Assembly (NCBI RefSeq): GCF_963675905.1
Contig: NZ_OY780936.1
Span: forward strand, 2,427,946-2,491,945
Source: an uncultured Bacteroides sp.
GTDB lineage: Bacteria > Bacteroidota > Bacteroidia > Bacteroidales > Bacteroidaceae
DNA: 64,000 bases
Direction of reading: 5' to 3'
In this document: positions 8,827-17,164 of the stretch, in pieces
How the letters are laid out: the number at the start of each line of letters is the position of its first letter
Numbering within the stretch: position 1 is the stretch's first letter
Program-made: the position numbers and the translations under genes
The notes under the pieces: generated by a model
What the model saw: only the letters and a program-made list of their open reading frames with translations
What the model was told of the DNA's origin: nothing
The model's database searches: none

Positions 8827-10641
8827 ATGATTTCACTAAGTAAATTATGCCAAACAGTAAAACGATCTTTTAGTTCCTTATTAATGGGACTGTTTACTTT
8901 GCTTTTGTCTTGTCAGGCTTCAAATCCACAATTAGTGATTAAACATTTAGGCGATGAACAAAGCATTGTCCAAATTGATGCACACAAAAAATATCTGCTC
9001 TTGCCAGTTCAGGAAACCTCAAGAGAAGCTAAATTATACATGATTGTAGATAATGATGTGGTAAAAACTATCAATGTCCGTCTGGCTATAAATAAAATTG
9101 ATTATTTTGTGCCGGTTGAGATTTCTGCTTATAAGAACAAGAGCATAACTTTCAACTTCCAATTCATTCCCGATTCTGCTGTATGCTGGAAAGAGATGAA
9201 ACTAGCTGACTCTTTTGATACCAGGAATATTGAAGCCTTTCGTCCGGTATACCATTTTACACCAACTTACGGATGGATGAATGATCCCAATGGAATGGTT
9301 TATAAAGATGGAGAATATCATTTATTCTATCAACATAATCCATACGGCTCCATGTGGGGAAATATGAATTGGGGACACGCTGTAAGCAAAGATCTGGTGA
9401 ATTGGGAGCACCTTCCTATAGCTATTGCACCTGATGCATTGGGAAGCATTTTTAGCGGGAGTTGCGTTGTTGATAAAGATAATACAGCAGGATTTGGTGC
9501 AGGAGCTATTGTGGCTTTTTATACTTCAGCCAGCGATCGTCAGGTGCAAAGCATGGCGTATAGTCTTGATAATGGCCGTACATTTATTAAATATGCCCGT
9601 AACCCGATTCTAACTTCTACGATACGTGATTTTCGTGATCCGAAAGTATTTTGGCATGAGCCTTCAAGAAAGTGGGTTATGATTCTTGCAGCCGGACAAG
9701 AGATGAGAATTTATTCTTCTTCCGACCTCAAGGATTGGGCTATGGAGAGTCGATTTGGTGATGGGCAAGGTGCACACGGTGGTGTATGGGAATGTCCTGA
9801 TCTTATTGAATTACCAATTGAAGGAACCGAACTGAAAAAATGGGTACTAATCTGTAATATAAATCCTGGTGGACCATTTGGTGGTTCGGCAACACAATAT
9901 TTTGTTGGTAATTTCGATGGAAAGAAATTCATAAACGAATCTCCGAATGTGAATAAGTGGATGGACTGGGGAAAAGATCATTATGCTACCGTAACCTGGA
10001 GTAATGCATTAGAAGGGCGCCACATAGCGTTGGCATGGATGAGCAATTGGCAATATGCCAATGATGTACCTACGAAACAGTATCGTAGTGCAAACTCTGT
10101 TCCGCGCGACTTAAGTCTTTACACTTATAAAGGTGAAACCTATTTGAAGAGTACCCCTTCTCCCGAATTGCTGAAGTTACGTGGCGAACAGATAAAAAAG
10201 CGTTCATTTAAAGTAGATAGGACGTACAATGTGGATAAGTTACTGACAGATAATTCCGGAGCATATGAAATAGAAATGACCATAAAGAATAAGAATGCAG
10301 AAATCATTGGCTTTCAACTCTTTAATTCTAAGGGTGAAGAAGTAGATGTAACCTATAATTTGGTGGAAAAGAGTTTTTCTATAGATAGAACAAAAAGTGG
10401 AATAACGTCTTTCAGTAAAGAATTCCCAGCAGTAACAACTGCTCCTTTAATGAATGATAAAGAGATTACACTCCGTTTATTTGTCGATAAATCCAGCATT
10501 GAGGCTTTTGGTGATGGAGGACGTTTTGTTATGACAAATCTTATTTTTCCATCTGAGCCTTACAATCGTATTAGTTTTTATGCGAAAGGCGGTTCTTATA
10601 ATGTTACTTCGTTTACTACATATAAACTCGGTTTAAAATAA
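8827..10641 (+). CDS. GH32 exo-fructosidase (levanase/inulinase type), lipoprotein
   Basis: Canonical GH32 enzyme of 604 residues. I start at 8827 rather than 8749 because the protein then begins with a lipoprotein signal (lipobox LLSC); the upstream 26 codons look non-coding. An N-terminal beta domain of about 110 residues precedes the five-bladed propeller. Signatures are WMNDPNG near residue 149, FRDP near 269 and WECPD near 321, with the catalytic Asp and Glu intact, then a C-terminal beta-sandwich with the family motif DKSSIEAFGDGG. It most likely releases fructose from imported oligosaccharides in the periplasm. It is the first gene of a three-gene operon, with the importer 9 bases downstream. 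Confidence 0.93.
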   Translation: MISLSKLCQTVKRSFSSLLMGLFTLLLSCQASNPQLVIKHLGDEQSIVQIDAHKKYLLLPVQETSREAKLYMIVDNDVVKTINVRLAINKIDYFVPVEISAYKNKSITFNFQFIPDSAVCWKEMKLADSFDTRNIEAFRPVYHFTPTYGWMNDPNGMVYKDGEYHLFYQHNPYGSMWGNMNWGHAVSKDLVNWEHLPIAIAPDALGSIFSGSCVVDKDNTAGFGAGAIVAFYTSASDRQVQSMAYSLDNGRTFIKYARNPILTSTIRDFRDPKVFWHEPSRKWVMILAAGQEMRIYSSSDLKDWAMESRFGDGQGAHGGVWECPDLIELPIEGTELKKWVLICNINPGGPFGGSATQYFVGNFDGKKFINESPNVNKWMDWGKDHYATVTWSNALEGRHIALAWMSNWQYANDVPTKQYRSANSVPRDLSLYTYKGETYLKSTPSPELLKLRGEQIKKRSFKVDRTYNVDKLLTDNSGAYEIEMTIKNKNAEIIGFQLFNSKGEEVDVTYNLVEKSFSIDRTKSGITSFSKEFPAVTTAPLMNDKEITLRLFVDKSSIEAFGDGGRFVMTNLIFPSEPYNRISFYAKGGSYNVTSFTTYKLGLK

Positions 10642-10650
10642 TCCAAATTT

Positions 10651-11802
10651 ATGAGAAATACAAAAAATATATATACTAAGCTTATCCCGGTGATGTTCTG
10701 TTTCTTCGCAATGGGATTTGTAGACCTTGTAGGTATTGCCACTAATTATGTAAAAGCTGATTTAAGTCTCACTGACACGGAGGCAAACATATTTCCTTCA
10801 ATGGTATTTTTCTGGTTCTTGATATTCTCCGTGCCAACAGGTATGCTGATGAACCGGATAGGAAGAAAAAGAACTGTATTGTTGAGCCTTGTTGTTACAA
10901 TACTGGCATTAATTGTGCCTGTTATCAGCCATTCATATGCAGGTATGCTGATTTCGTTTTCATTATTAGGGATCGGTAATACTTTGATGCAGGTATCTCT
11001 CAATCCGCTTATTTCTAATATAGTAAGTGGAGAAAGATTGGCTAGTTCTTTAACTTTAGGACAGTTTGTAAAAGCCATTGCCTCATTTGTGGCACCAATC
11101 CTTGCAGCTTGGGGTGCAATACAATTTTCTTATTGGCAAATCCTATTCCCCATCTTCACCGTTATTGCAATTATTGCAATTGTAGTTCTTGGCACTACAT
11201 CGATTGAAGAAAAAAAGATTGAAGGTAAAAGTTCCAGTTTTGGCGAATGCTTCGCTTTACTAGGCGATAAACTTATTTTATTGTCATTTCTGGGTATTAT
11301 GTGCCATGTGGGTATTGACGTAGGAACTAACGTTACCGCTCCAAAAATTCTGATTGAACGTTTGGGCATGGAATTGGCTAATGCAGGATATGCTACCAGT
11401 GTTTATTTCCTTTTCCGTACCATAGGATGTTTATCAGGAGCTTTTATTTTGGCTAAAGTATCCGGAAAGATGTTTTTCGCAATAAGTGTTATCATGTTGG
11501 CTCTTGGTATGGGTGGTCTCTATTTTGTAGACACAAAAATAACTATTTACGCTTGCGTAGCATTGATTGGTTTTGGCAATTCCAATGTATTTTCCATTAT
11601 CTTCTCTCAGGCATTACTGCACAAGCCAAACAAACAGAATGAAGTATCCGGACTGATGATTATGGGATTGTTTGGTGGTACAATATTTCCGCTTGTGATG
11701 GGGATAGTATCCGATATAATGCTAGCCCAGATCGGTGCAGTTTTAGTTATGACCATTGGAGTTGCTTACCTTTTATTATTAACAAGAAACATAAAATTTT
11801 AG
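10651..11802 (+). CDS. MFS sugar importer, probable fructose/H+ symporter
   Basis: Inner-membrane major facilitator protein of 383 residues with about 12 hydrophobic segments. The MFS signature loop appears as GMLMNRIGRKRTVLL after the second helix. It matches the FucP-like (FHS) sugar transporters found in Bacteroides fructan loci in length and position (BT1758). It stands between the GH32 gene and the fructokinase with gaps of 9 and 4 bases, so the three are one transcript: periplasmic fructose release, import, phosphorylation. Fructose specificity is inferred from context. Confidence 0.88.
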   Translation: MRNTKNIYTKLIPVMFCFFAMGFVDLVGIATNYVKADLSLTDTEANIFPSMVFFWFLIFSVPTGMLMNRIGRKRTVLLSLVVTILALIVPVISHSYAGMLISFSLLGIGNTLMQVSLNPLISNIVSGERLASSLTLGQFVKAIASFVAPILAAWGAIQFSYWQILFPIFTVIAIIAIVVLGTTSIEEKKIEGKSSSFGECFALLGDKLILLSFLGIMCHVGIDVGTNVTAPKILIERLGMELANAGYATSVYFLFRTIGCLSGAFILAKVSGKMFFAISVIMLALGMGGLYFVDTKITIYACVALIGFGNSNVFSIIFSQALLHKPNKQNEVSGLMIMGLFGGTIFPLVMGIVSDIMLAQIGAVLVMTIGVAYLLLLTRNIKF

Positions 11803-11806
11803 TATT

Positions 11807-12694
11807 ATGAATAATATAATTGTTGGATTGGGTGAAGCACTTTGGGATATGCTGCCTGAAGGAAAAAAAATAGGTGGAGCTCCAGCAAATTTTGCTTATC
11901 ATGTATCACAGTTTGGTTTTGATAGCTGTGTAGTAAGTGCTATTGGCAACGATGCATTGGGGAATGAAATACTAGATGTTTTTCATGAAAAGGATCTGAA
12001 ATATCAATTGGAAAAAGTAGACTTCCCAACAGGAACTGTTCAGGTGGAATTGGATCCTGATGGTGTGCCTTGTTATGAAATAAAAGAAGAAGTAGCCTGG
12101 GATAATATTCCATTTACCGAAGCGCTGCAAAATCTTGCCCTCTCTACACGTTCCGTTTGTTTTGGTTCACTTGCACAACGTAGCACAGTATCAAGAGAAA
12201 CAATAAACCGCTTTCTTGACACGATGCCAGATGGAGAAGGACAATGCAAAATTTTTGATATAAACCTTCGTCAGAACTTTTATGATAAAGAGATTATTGA
12301 GAACTCTTTAAATAAATGCAATATACTCAAGATTAACGATGAAGAACTAGTTATCATCTCTCGTATGTTTGGCTATCCCGGAATTGACCTTCAGGAAACT
12401 TGTCAGATGTTAATTGCCAAATACAACTTAAAGATGCTGATTCTTACATGTGGAACAAATGGCAGTTATGTATTTACACCGGAAGAGGTATCTTTTCTTG
12501 AAACACCAAAGGTTAACATAGCCGACACTGTTGGAGCAGGTGATTCATTTACTGCAGCATTCTGTGCTTCAATTTTAAAAGGCAAATCCATCCGGGAAGC
12601 CCATAAATTAGCCGTAGAAGTTTCTGCTTATATTTGTACACAAAGTGGAGCCATGCCTGTTTTGCCGGAAACACTTAAAAAACAATTACAGTAA
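11807..12694 (+). CDS. PfkB family fructokinase
   Basis: Ribokinase/PfkB-family sugar kinase of 295 residues. N-terminal GEALWDMLPEGKKIGGAPANFA carries the GG substrate-binding turn, and the C-terminal signature DTVGAGDSFTAAF carries the catalytic base Asp and the anion hole. It phosphorylates cytoplasmic fructose for glycolysis, corresponding to BT1757 of the B. thetaiotaomicron levan locus. It is the last gene of the operon; a strong terminator follows at 12726. Confidence 0.92.
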   Translation: MNNIIVGLGEALWDMLPEGKKIGGAPANFAYHVSQFGFDSCVVSAIGNDALGNEILDVFHEKDLKYQLEKVDFPTGTVQVELDPDGVPCYEIKEEVAWDNIPFTEALQNLALSTRSVCFGSLAQRSTVSRETINRFLDTMPDGEGQCKIFDINLRQNFYDKEIIENSLNKCNILKINDEELVIISRMFGYPGIDLQETCQMLIAKYNLKMLILTCGTNGSYVFTPEEVSFLETPKVNIADTVGAGDSFTAAFCASILKGKSIREAHKLAVEVSAYICTQSGAMPVLPETLKKQLQ

Positions 12695-12725
12695 TTTTTC
12701 GATAATAATATTTAATCTTATTAAT

Positions 12726-12758
12726 GGAGCATCTGTTGCAGATGCTCCTCCTTTTTTT
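12726..12758 (+). terminator. terminator of the fructokinase operon
   Basis: GGAGCATCTG (12726-12735) pairs perfectly with CAGATGCTCC (12739-12748) over a 3-nt loop, then a run of seven T. It overlaps the start of the HTCS promoter, so termination of one unit and initiation of the next are packed into the same 40 bases. Confidence 0.9.
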
Positions 12759-12765
12759 ATCTTTG
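12735..12765 (+). promoter_or_regulatory. promoter of the HTCS gene
   Basis: A -7 box TATCTTTG (12758-12765) fits the Bacteroidetes consensus TAnnTTTG. A GTTG at 12735-12738, 19 bases upstream, could serve as a weak -33 element. Transcription would start about 25 bases before the ATG at 12794. Confidence 0.55.
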
Positions 12766-12793
12766 TACCTTAATTACATTTTTGGGAAACACA

Positions 12794-15550
12794 ATGAAAG
12801 ACATAACCTTGATTATTTTGTTAATCTTAACTTTCTTGTCATCATCATGCAAAAAAGATTCTTCCAGATACATTATTGGAGTGTCACAATGCAGCGATGA
12901 CGAATGGAGGCACAAGATGAACGACGAAATACTTCGTGAAGCTCAGTTTTACAGTGGAGTTAAGGTTGAGATACGCACAGCCAAGGATAACAACCAAAAG
13001 CAGGCAAAAGATATTTATTACTTTATTAATAAAAAAGTAGATCTTCTGATTGTTGCCCCAAACGAAGCAGCTCCTATGACACCTATTGTTGAAGAAGCTT
13101 ATAATAAAGGAATTCCAGTCATTGTAGTTGATCGCAAGATACTTTCAGATAAATACACCGCCTTCGTGGGTGCAGATAACTATGAGATTGGGAAAACCGT
13201 AGGTCAATACATCGCAGCACGACTTAAAGGAAAAGGTACAATTGCAGAGCTAACCGGCCTGAGCGGCTCAACACCAGCCATTGACCGCCATCAGGGTTTT
13301 ATGAGTGCTATCAGTAAATACCCCTCTATAACTTTGTTATGTAAAGAAGATGCTGGGTGGCTTCAATTTCAGGCTAAACAGAAAATGGATTCTATTCTCA
13401 CTCGTTTCCCCAAAATTGATATAGTCTTTGCTCATAATGATCGTATGGCTGCAGGAGCTTATCTATCTGCAAAAAAGCAGAAAAAAGAAAAAGGTACAGC
13501 CTTTATAGGCATTGATGCTCTTCCTGGCAAAAATTTAGGTGTGGACCTTGTACTTAGAAATGTATTGGATGCAACCTTTATCTATCCAACAGGAGGTGAT
13601 CGTGTAATGCAGATAGCTATGGAAATACTTGAAAAGAAAAGGTATCCGCGAGAAACAATACTCAGTACGGCCATTGTTGACAAAACCAACGCTAGAGTAA
13701 TGAAGCTGCAGACCGATCATATTGCTGAAAAAGAGAAAAAAATTGGGCTTCTAAATACTCGTATAGACAACTATTTGACTAGTTATGCTACTCAAAAATT
13801 TATTTTATATGGAAGTCTTATAGCTCTCTTACTTTTTATTGGAATGTTTCTGATCTTATGGAAATCTCTGCGCACTAAAAATAGATTAAACAAAGAATTA
13901 TCAAAACGAAATAATGAAATTACAAATCAAAAGGAACAACTGGAATTGCAGCGAGACCAGTTAATTGAGCTCTCCAAACAGCTGGAAGAAGCCACAAATG
14001 CCAAACTAGTCTTCTTTACTAACATATCACATGATTTCCGTACACCTCTTACCTTAGTAGCCGATCCTATTGATCAGCTTCTTGGTGATAAAAGCCTGAC
14101 TAATAACCAACAGCAATCATTGCAACTGGTGAAAAAGAATGTAAATATTCTGCTGCGTTTGGTAAATCAAATACTGGATTTTCGAAAATATGAGAATGGA
14201 AAGCTGGAGCTAGTATTAAACAAGGTTGATCTTGCAGCTTCATTTGAAGAATGGAATTCAGCATTCCGTGACGTCGTTAGAAAGAAACATATAAAATTTA
14301 TCTATAATGTTCTTCCAAATACGGATTTTCATGCTATTGTTGACGTAGAGAAAGTAGAACGGATTTACTTTAATCTGCTATCCAATGCGTTTAAATTCAC
14401 TCCGGAAAATGGAGTAATACATGTGAATCTCCTTACTCTAGGGCAGGAAGAGAATAAATATGTGCGTTTTACTATTGCTAACAGCGGTACTGTTATTTCT
14501 CCTGAACATATTCGAAACATCTTTGAAAGATTCTATAAAACAGATTTGCACCACGAAGGTTCCGGTATTGGGCTGGCACTTGTTAAAGCCTTTGTAAATA
14601 TGCACAAAGGTAATATTCAGGTGGAAAGTGATAAACAAAGAGGTACTATCTTCACCGTAGACTTACCTTTTGAACAGGCTTTGTTTTGTGAAGCAAATTC
14701 GGTTATCACTATTTCTTCCGAAACAGAACAAGAGTTATTTGAATTACCGGACGAATTCTCTATTGATGAAATTCACTCTGAAAATTGTGAGACAGTACTT
14801 GTTATTGATGATAATCCCGATATCCGTTCTTATATACGTCAACTACTTCAGCAAGAATATGAAGTGATAGAAGCAAAAGACGGAATTGAAGGTATACGTA
14901 AGGCTATGAAATATGTACCGGACGTAATTATAAGCGATATAATGATGCCTGGCATGGATGGTATAGAATGCTGCCGTCGTCTGAAAGGTGAATTACAAAC
15001 CTGCCACATTCCTATAATTCTTCTTACAGCCTGTTCTCTTGATGAACAACGAATTGAAGGTTTTGATAATGGAGCAGACTCATATATCTCCAAGCCATTC
15101 AATTCGCAGGTACTTACAGCACGCGTTCGGAATCTTATTGACGGACACAAACGACTGAAAAAAATCTTTGGCGATAATAATATACTCGAAAAAGAACCTA
15201 TCTGCGACATTGATAAAGTTTTTATCGAGAAGTTCAAAAAGCTTATAGAAGACGGGATTAGTAATTCTGAACTCAATGTAGAAGATCTGGGCAAGGATAT
15301 GGGACTCAGTAGAGTACAGCTTTATCGAAAAATAAAAGCTCTGACAAATTATGCACCCAATGAGCTACTTCGTATAGCTCGCTTAAAAAAAGCATCTACA
15401 CTGATGTCCTCTTCAGATATGACTATAGCAGAGATTTGTTACGAAGTGGGATTTACTTCTCCATCATACTTTAGCAAGTGTTATAAAGAATATTTTGGTG
15501 AAAGTCCTACTGAGTATTTAAAAAGAATTGGAATCTCTAAACCAAACTGA
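12794..15550 (+). CDS. hybrid two-component system regulator of fructan use
   Basis: HTCS protein of 918 residues. I choose ATG 12794 over an upstream TTG at 12782 because only the ATG is a standard start followed by a good signal sequence. In order: signal segment (about 1-25), a periplasmic-binding-protein domain of the ribose/fructose type (about 30-310, with IIGVSQCSDDEWR and ELTGLSGSTPAIDRHQGF), one transmembrane helix (about 335-358), a histidine kinase with H-box NISHDFRTPL and ATP-binding box GSGIGLALV, a receiver with the phospho-acceptor in SDIMMPGMDG, and a C-terminal AraC helix-turn-helix. The binding-protein-type sensor is that of BT1754, which senses monomeric fructose. It should activate both fructan operons. 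Family is certain; the ligand is inferred. Confidence 0.95.
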   Translation: MKDITLIILLILTFLSSSCKKDSSRYIIGVSQCSDDEWRHKMNDEILREAQFYSGVKVEIRTAKDNNQKQAKDIYYFINKKVDLLIVAPNEAAPMTPIVEEAYNKGIPVIVVDRKILSDKYTAFVGADNYEIGKTVGQYIAARLKGKGTIAELTGLSGSTPAIDRHQGFMSAISKYPSITLLCKEDAGWLQFQAKQKMDSILTRFPKIDIVFAHNDRMAAGAYLSAKKQKKEKGTAFIGIDALPGKNLGVDLVLRNVLDATFIYPTGGDRVMQIAMEILEKKRYPRETILSTAIVDKTNARVMKLQTDHIAEKEKKIGLLNTRIDNYLTSYATQKFILYGSLIALLLFIGMFLILWKSLRTKNRLNKELSKRNNEITNQKEQLELQRDQLIELSKQLEEATNAKLVFFTNISHDFRTPLTLVADPIDQLLGDKSLTNNQQQSLQLVKKNVNILLRLVNQILDFRKYENGKLELVLNKVDLAASFEEWNSAFRDVVRKKHIKFIYNVLPNTDFHAIVDVEKVERIYFNLLSNAFKFTPENGVIHVNLLTLGQEENKYVRFTIANSGTVISPEHIRNIFERFYKTDLHHEGSGIGLALVKAFVNMHKGNIQVESDKQRGTIFTVDLPFEQALFCEANSVITISSETEQELFELPDEFSIDEIHSENCETVLVIDDNPDIRSYIRQLLQQEYEVIEAKDGIEGIRKAMKYVPDVIISDIMMPGMDGIECCRRLKGELQTCHIPIILLTACSLDEQRIEGFDNGADSYISKPFNSQVLTARVRNLIDGHKRLKKIFGDNNILEKEPICDIDKVFIEKFKKLIEDGISNSELNVEDLGKDMGLSRVQLYRKIKALTNYAPNELLRIARLKKASTLMSSSDMTIAEICYEVGFTSPSYFSKCYKEYFGESPTEYLKRIGISKPN

Positions 15551-15603
15551 AATCCAGTCCAGCAATGGAGATAGATGAGATTTGTACAGCTAAAAAATAA
15601 AAC

Positions 15604-15730
15604 CTTACAAACTAGTGAAAGATAGCTGAGTTTAGTGGCAAATAAAATGTATATAAAGTTTATCCACTACAAAACTAATCATCTGATTATATGAATATTA
15701 AACCTATTTCAGTAACAGGTGACAGATAAT
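15604..15730. repeat. repeat flanking the fructan locus, right copy
   Basis: Direct-orientation partner of 557-683. It shares TTACAAACTAGTG, TTTAGTGGCAAAT (left copy TTTAGTAGCAGAT), AATCATCTGATTATA and a closing GACAGAT-like word (GGCAGAT in the left copy). It sits between the end of the HTCS gene and the end of plsY, immediately outside the fructan locus. No transposase or long inverted termini are seen with it. Confidence 0.6.
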
Positions 15731-15741
15731 TGATTCTTTTT

Positions 15742-16347
15742 CTATTGAGAAGCAGTTGCATTTTCGTTTCCCTGAATCAATCTTCTGATATTGGGAATGT
15801 GCATAATTATAATAAGCAGGGCAACAGTAAGTAGATAGTAAAAACAGTAGGAAATGGGAAAGAAAAGTCCGGTAAGAGGTAATGATACTCCCAAACAGAT
15901 TGAACCAACAGAGACATATTTAGTGAACTTTTTTACAACGAAAAAAATAATTACCGAAGCCAGGACCTGTATAGGTGCAAGCAATATTGAAGCCCCCAAA
16001 GTTGTATTCACCCCTTTTCCTCCTTTCAGCTTCAAAAAAATTGAGAAATCATGCCCCAGAATTGCTGCTAATGCAATAAGATAGATGAAATAATCCTCAA
16101 GAAATATTATATTACTTTTTTGAAGAAGTATTGCAGTGCCTACAGGCAGAATACCTTTCAGCATATCACAAACCTGTGTTAATACTGAGATTTTTTTACC
16201 TGCCACACGTTCCACATTGGTTGATCCAATACTCATACTTCCCAGTTCGAGCACATTCTTACCGGTTGCATATTTTGTAAACAGATAACCAAATGGCATC
16301 GAACCCAGCAAATAAGCCGCTAAAATAAATAAGGCACTAATCAGCAT
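15742..16347 (-). CDS. plsY: acyl-phosphate:glycerol-3-phosphate acyltransferase PlsY
   Basis: Integral membrane acyltransferase of 201 residues, the usual PlsY length. The three PlsY motifs are present: LLGSMPFGYL near the N-terminus, GSMSIGSTNVER (normally GSGNIGATN), and GHDFSIFLKLKGGKGV. It transfers an acyl group from acyl-phosphate to glycerol-3-phosphate, the first step of phospholipid synthesis. It is the last of three genes on the minus strand, 14 bases after the DUF1295 gene, and the upstream gene can supply its acyl-phosphate substrate. Confidence 0.93.
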   Translation of the reverse strand: MLISALFILAAYLLGSMPFGYLFTKYATGKNVLELGSMSIGSTNVERVAGKKISVLTQVCDMLKGILPVGTAILLQKSNIIFLEDYFIYLIALAAILGHDFSIFLKLKGGKGVNTTLGASILLAPIQVLASVIIFFVVKKFTKYVSVGSICLGVSLPLTGLFFPISYCFYYLLTVALLIIIMHIPNIRRLIQGNENATASQ

Positions 16348-16361
16348 ATCAATATTTAATC

Positions 16362-17138
16362 TTATTTTTTAGGAAACCAAGGTATAAACGAGCTTGTTTT
16401 ACGAATATATTCAGCATACTCTGGTTTTCTGTCTTTAATTGTTTTTTCAAGCAATGCCACACCCGAAACTTTAATAATAAGCAAGGTCATAAGAAGCGAC
16501 CCGATAACCGGTAGATAACTGCCGGCCGACAGGCAGAGCAATCCATATCCCCACCAGACGGCCGAATCTCCAAAATAATTGGGATGACGGGTATATCGCC
16601 ATAAACCTGTATTAAGTACTTTGCCTTTATTTTTAATATTACTTTTAAACTTTGCCAACTGATAGTCTCCTCCCGCCTCGAAAAACAATCCCGTAAGCCA
16701 TACAAATATGCCTATGTAATCAAGGAATGTAAGTCCATGTGGACTGGCATACATGTTTACTCCCAGCAATGTAACAGAAATAATCCACATAAGTACTCCC
16801 TGAAGCAAAAAAGTCTGGAAAAAACTAATCCAGCGATAATTCTTATCGCCATACTTTCTCCTGAACTCCTGATAACGAAAATCTTCTCCCTTACCAATAT
16901 TTCTCCAGGCTAGATATCCTGAAAGTCTCACTCCCCAGATAAGTACCATAACAAAAAGAACTGTCTGAACAGGATAAAAGGTTTTAGTCGCAAAATAATA
17001 ATATGTATTTGTCATCACAAATCCCAGCCCCCAGAATAGATCTACGATGCTTACATTCTTAATCAATATGCTGACTATCCATAACACAAACATCATGCTG
17101 ATGATTAAAATCAGAGCGTTTAAATAGATTTGAATCAT
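16362..17138 (-). CDS. DUF1295 / steroid 5-alpha-reductase-like membrane protein
   Basis: A 258-residue polytopic membrane protein. The C-terminal block LWRYTRHPNYFGDSAVWWG is the signature of the DUF1295 branch of the steroid reductase / isoprenylcysteine methyltransferase-like fold, and an upstream FRYQEFRRKYG segment also fits. No biochemical role is established for most members; lipid or fatty-acid modification is plausible given its place between a fatty-acid kinase fusion and plsY. Gaps of 26 and 14 bases suggest one transcript. Confidence 0.82.
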   Translation of the reverse strand: MIQIYLNALILIISMMFVLWIVSILIKNVSIVDLFWGLGFVMTNTYYYFATKTFYPVQTVLFVMVLIWGVRLSGYLAWRNIGKGEDFRYQEFRRKYGDKNYRWISFFQTFLLQGVLMWIISVTLLGVNMYASPHGLTFLDYIGIFVWLTGLFFEAGGDYQLAKFKSNIKNKGKVLNTGLWRYTRHPNYFGDSAVWWGYGLLCLSAGSYLPVIGSLLMTLLIIKVSGVALLEKTIKDRKPEYAEYIRKTSSFIPWFPKK

Positions 17139-17164
17139 AGTATTACAGATTAAAGTTTATATAA

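Noticed and set aside
12782..12793. TTG start for the HTCS gene
   Set aside because: The ATG at 12794 gives a normal signal peptide and suits the promoter position; the four extra residues add nothing.
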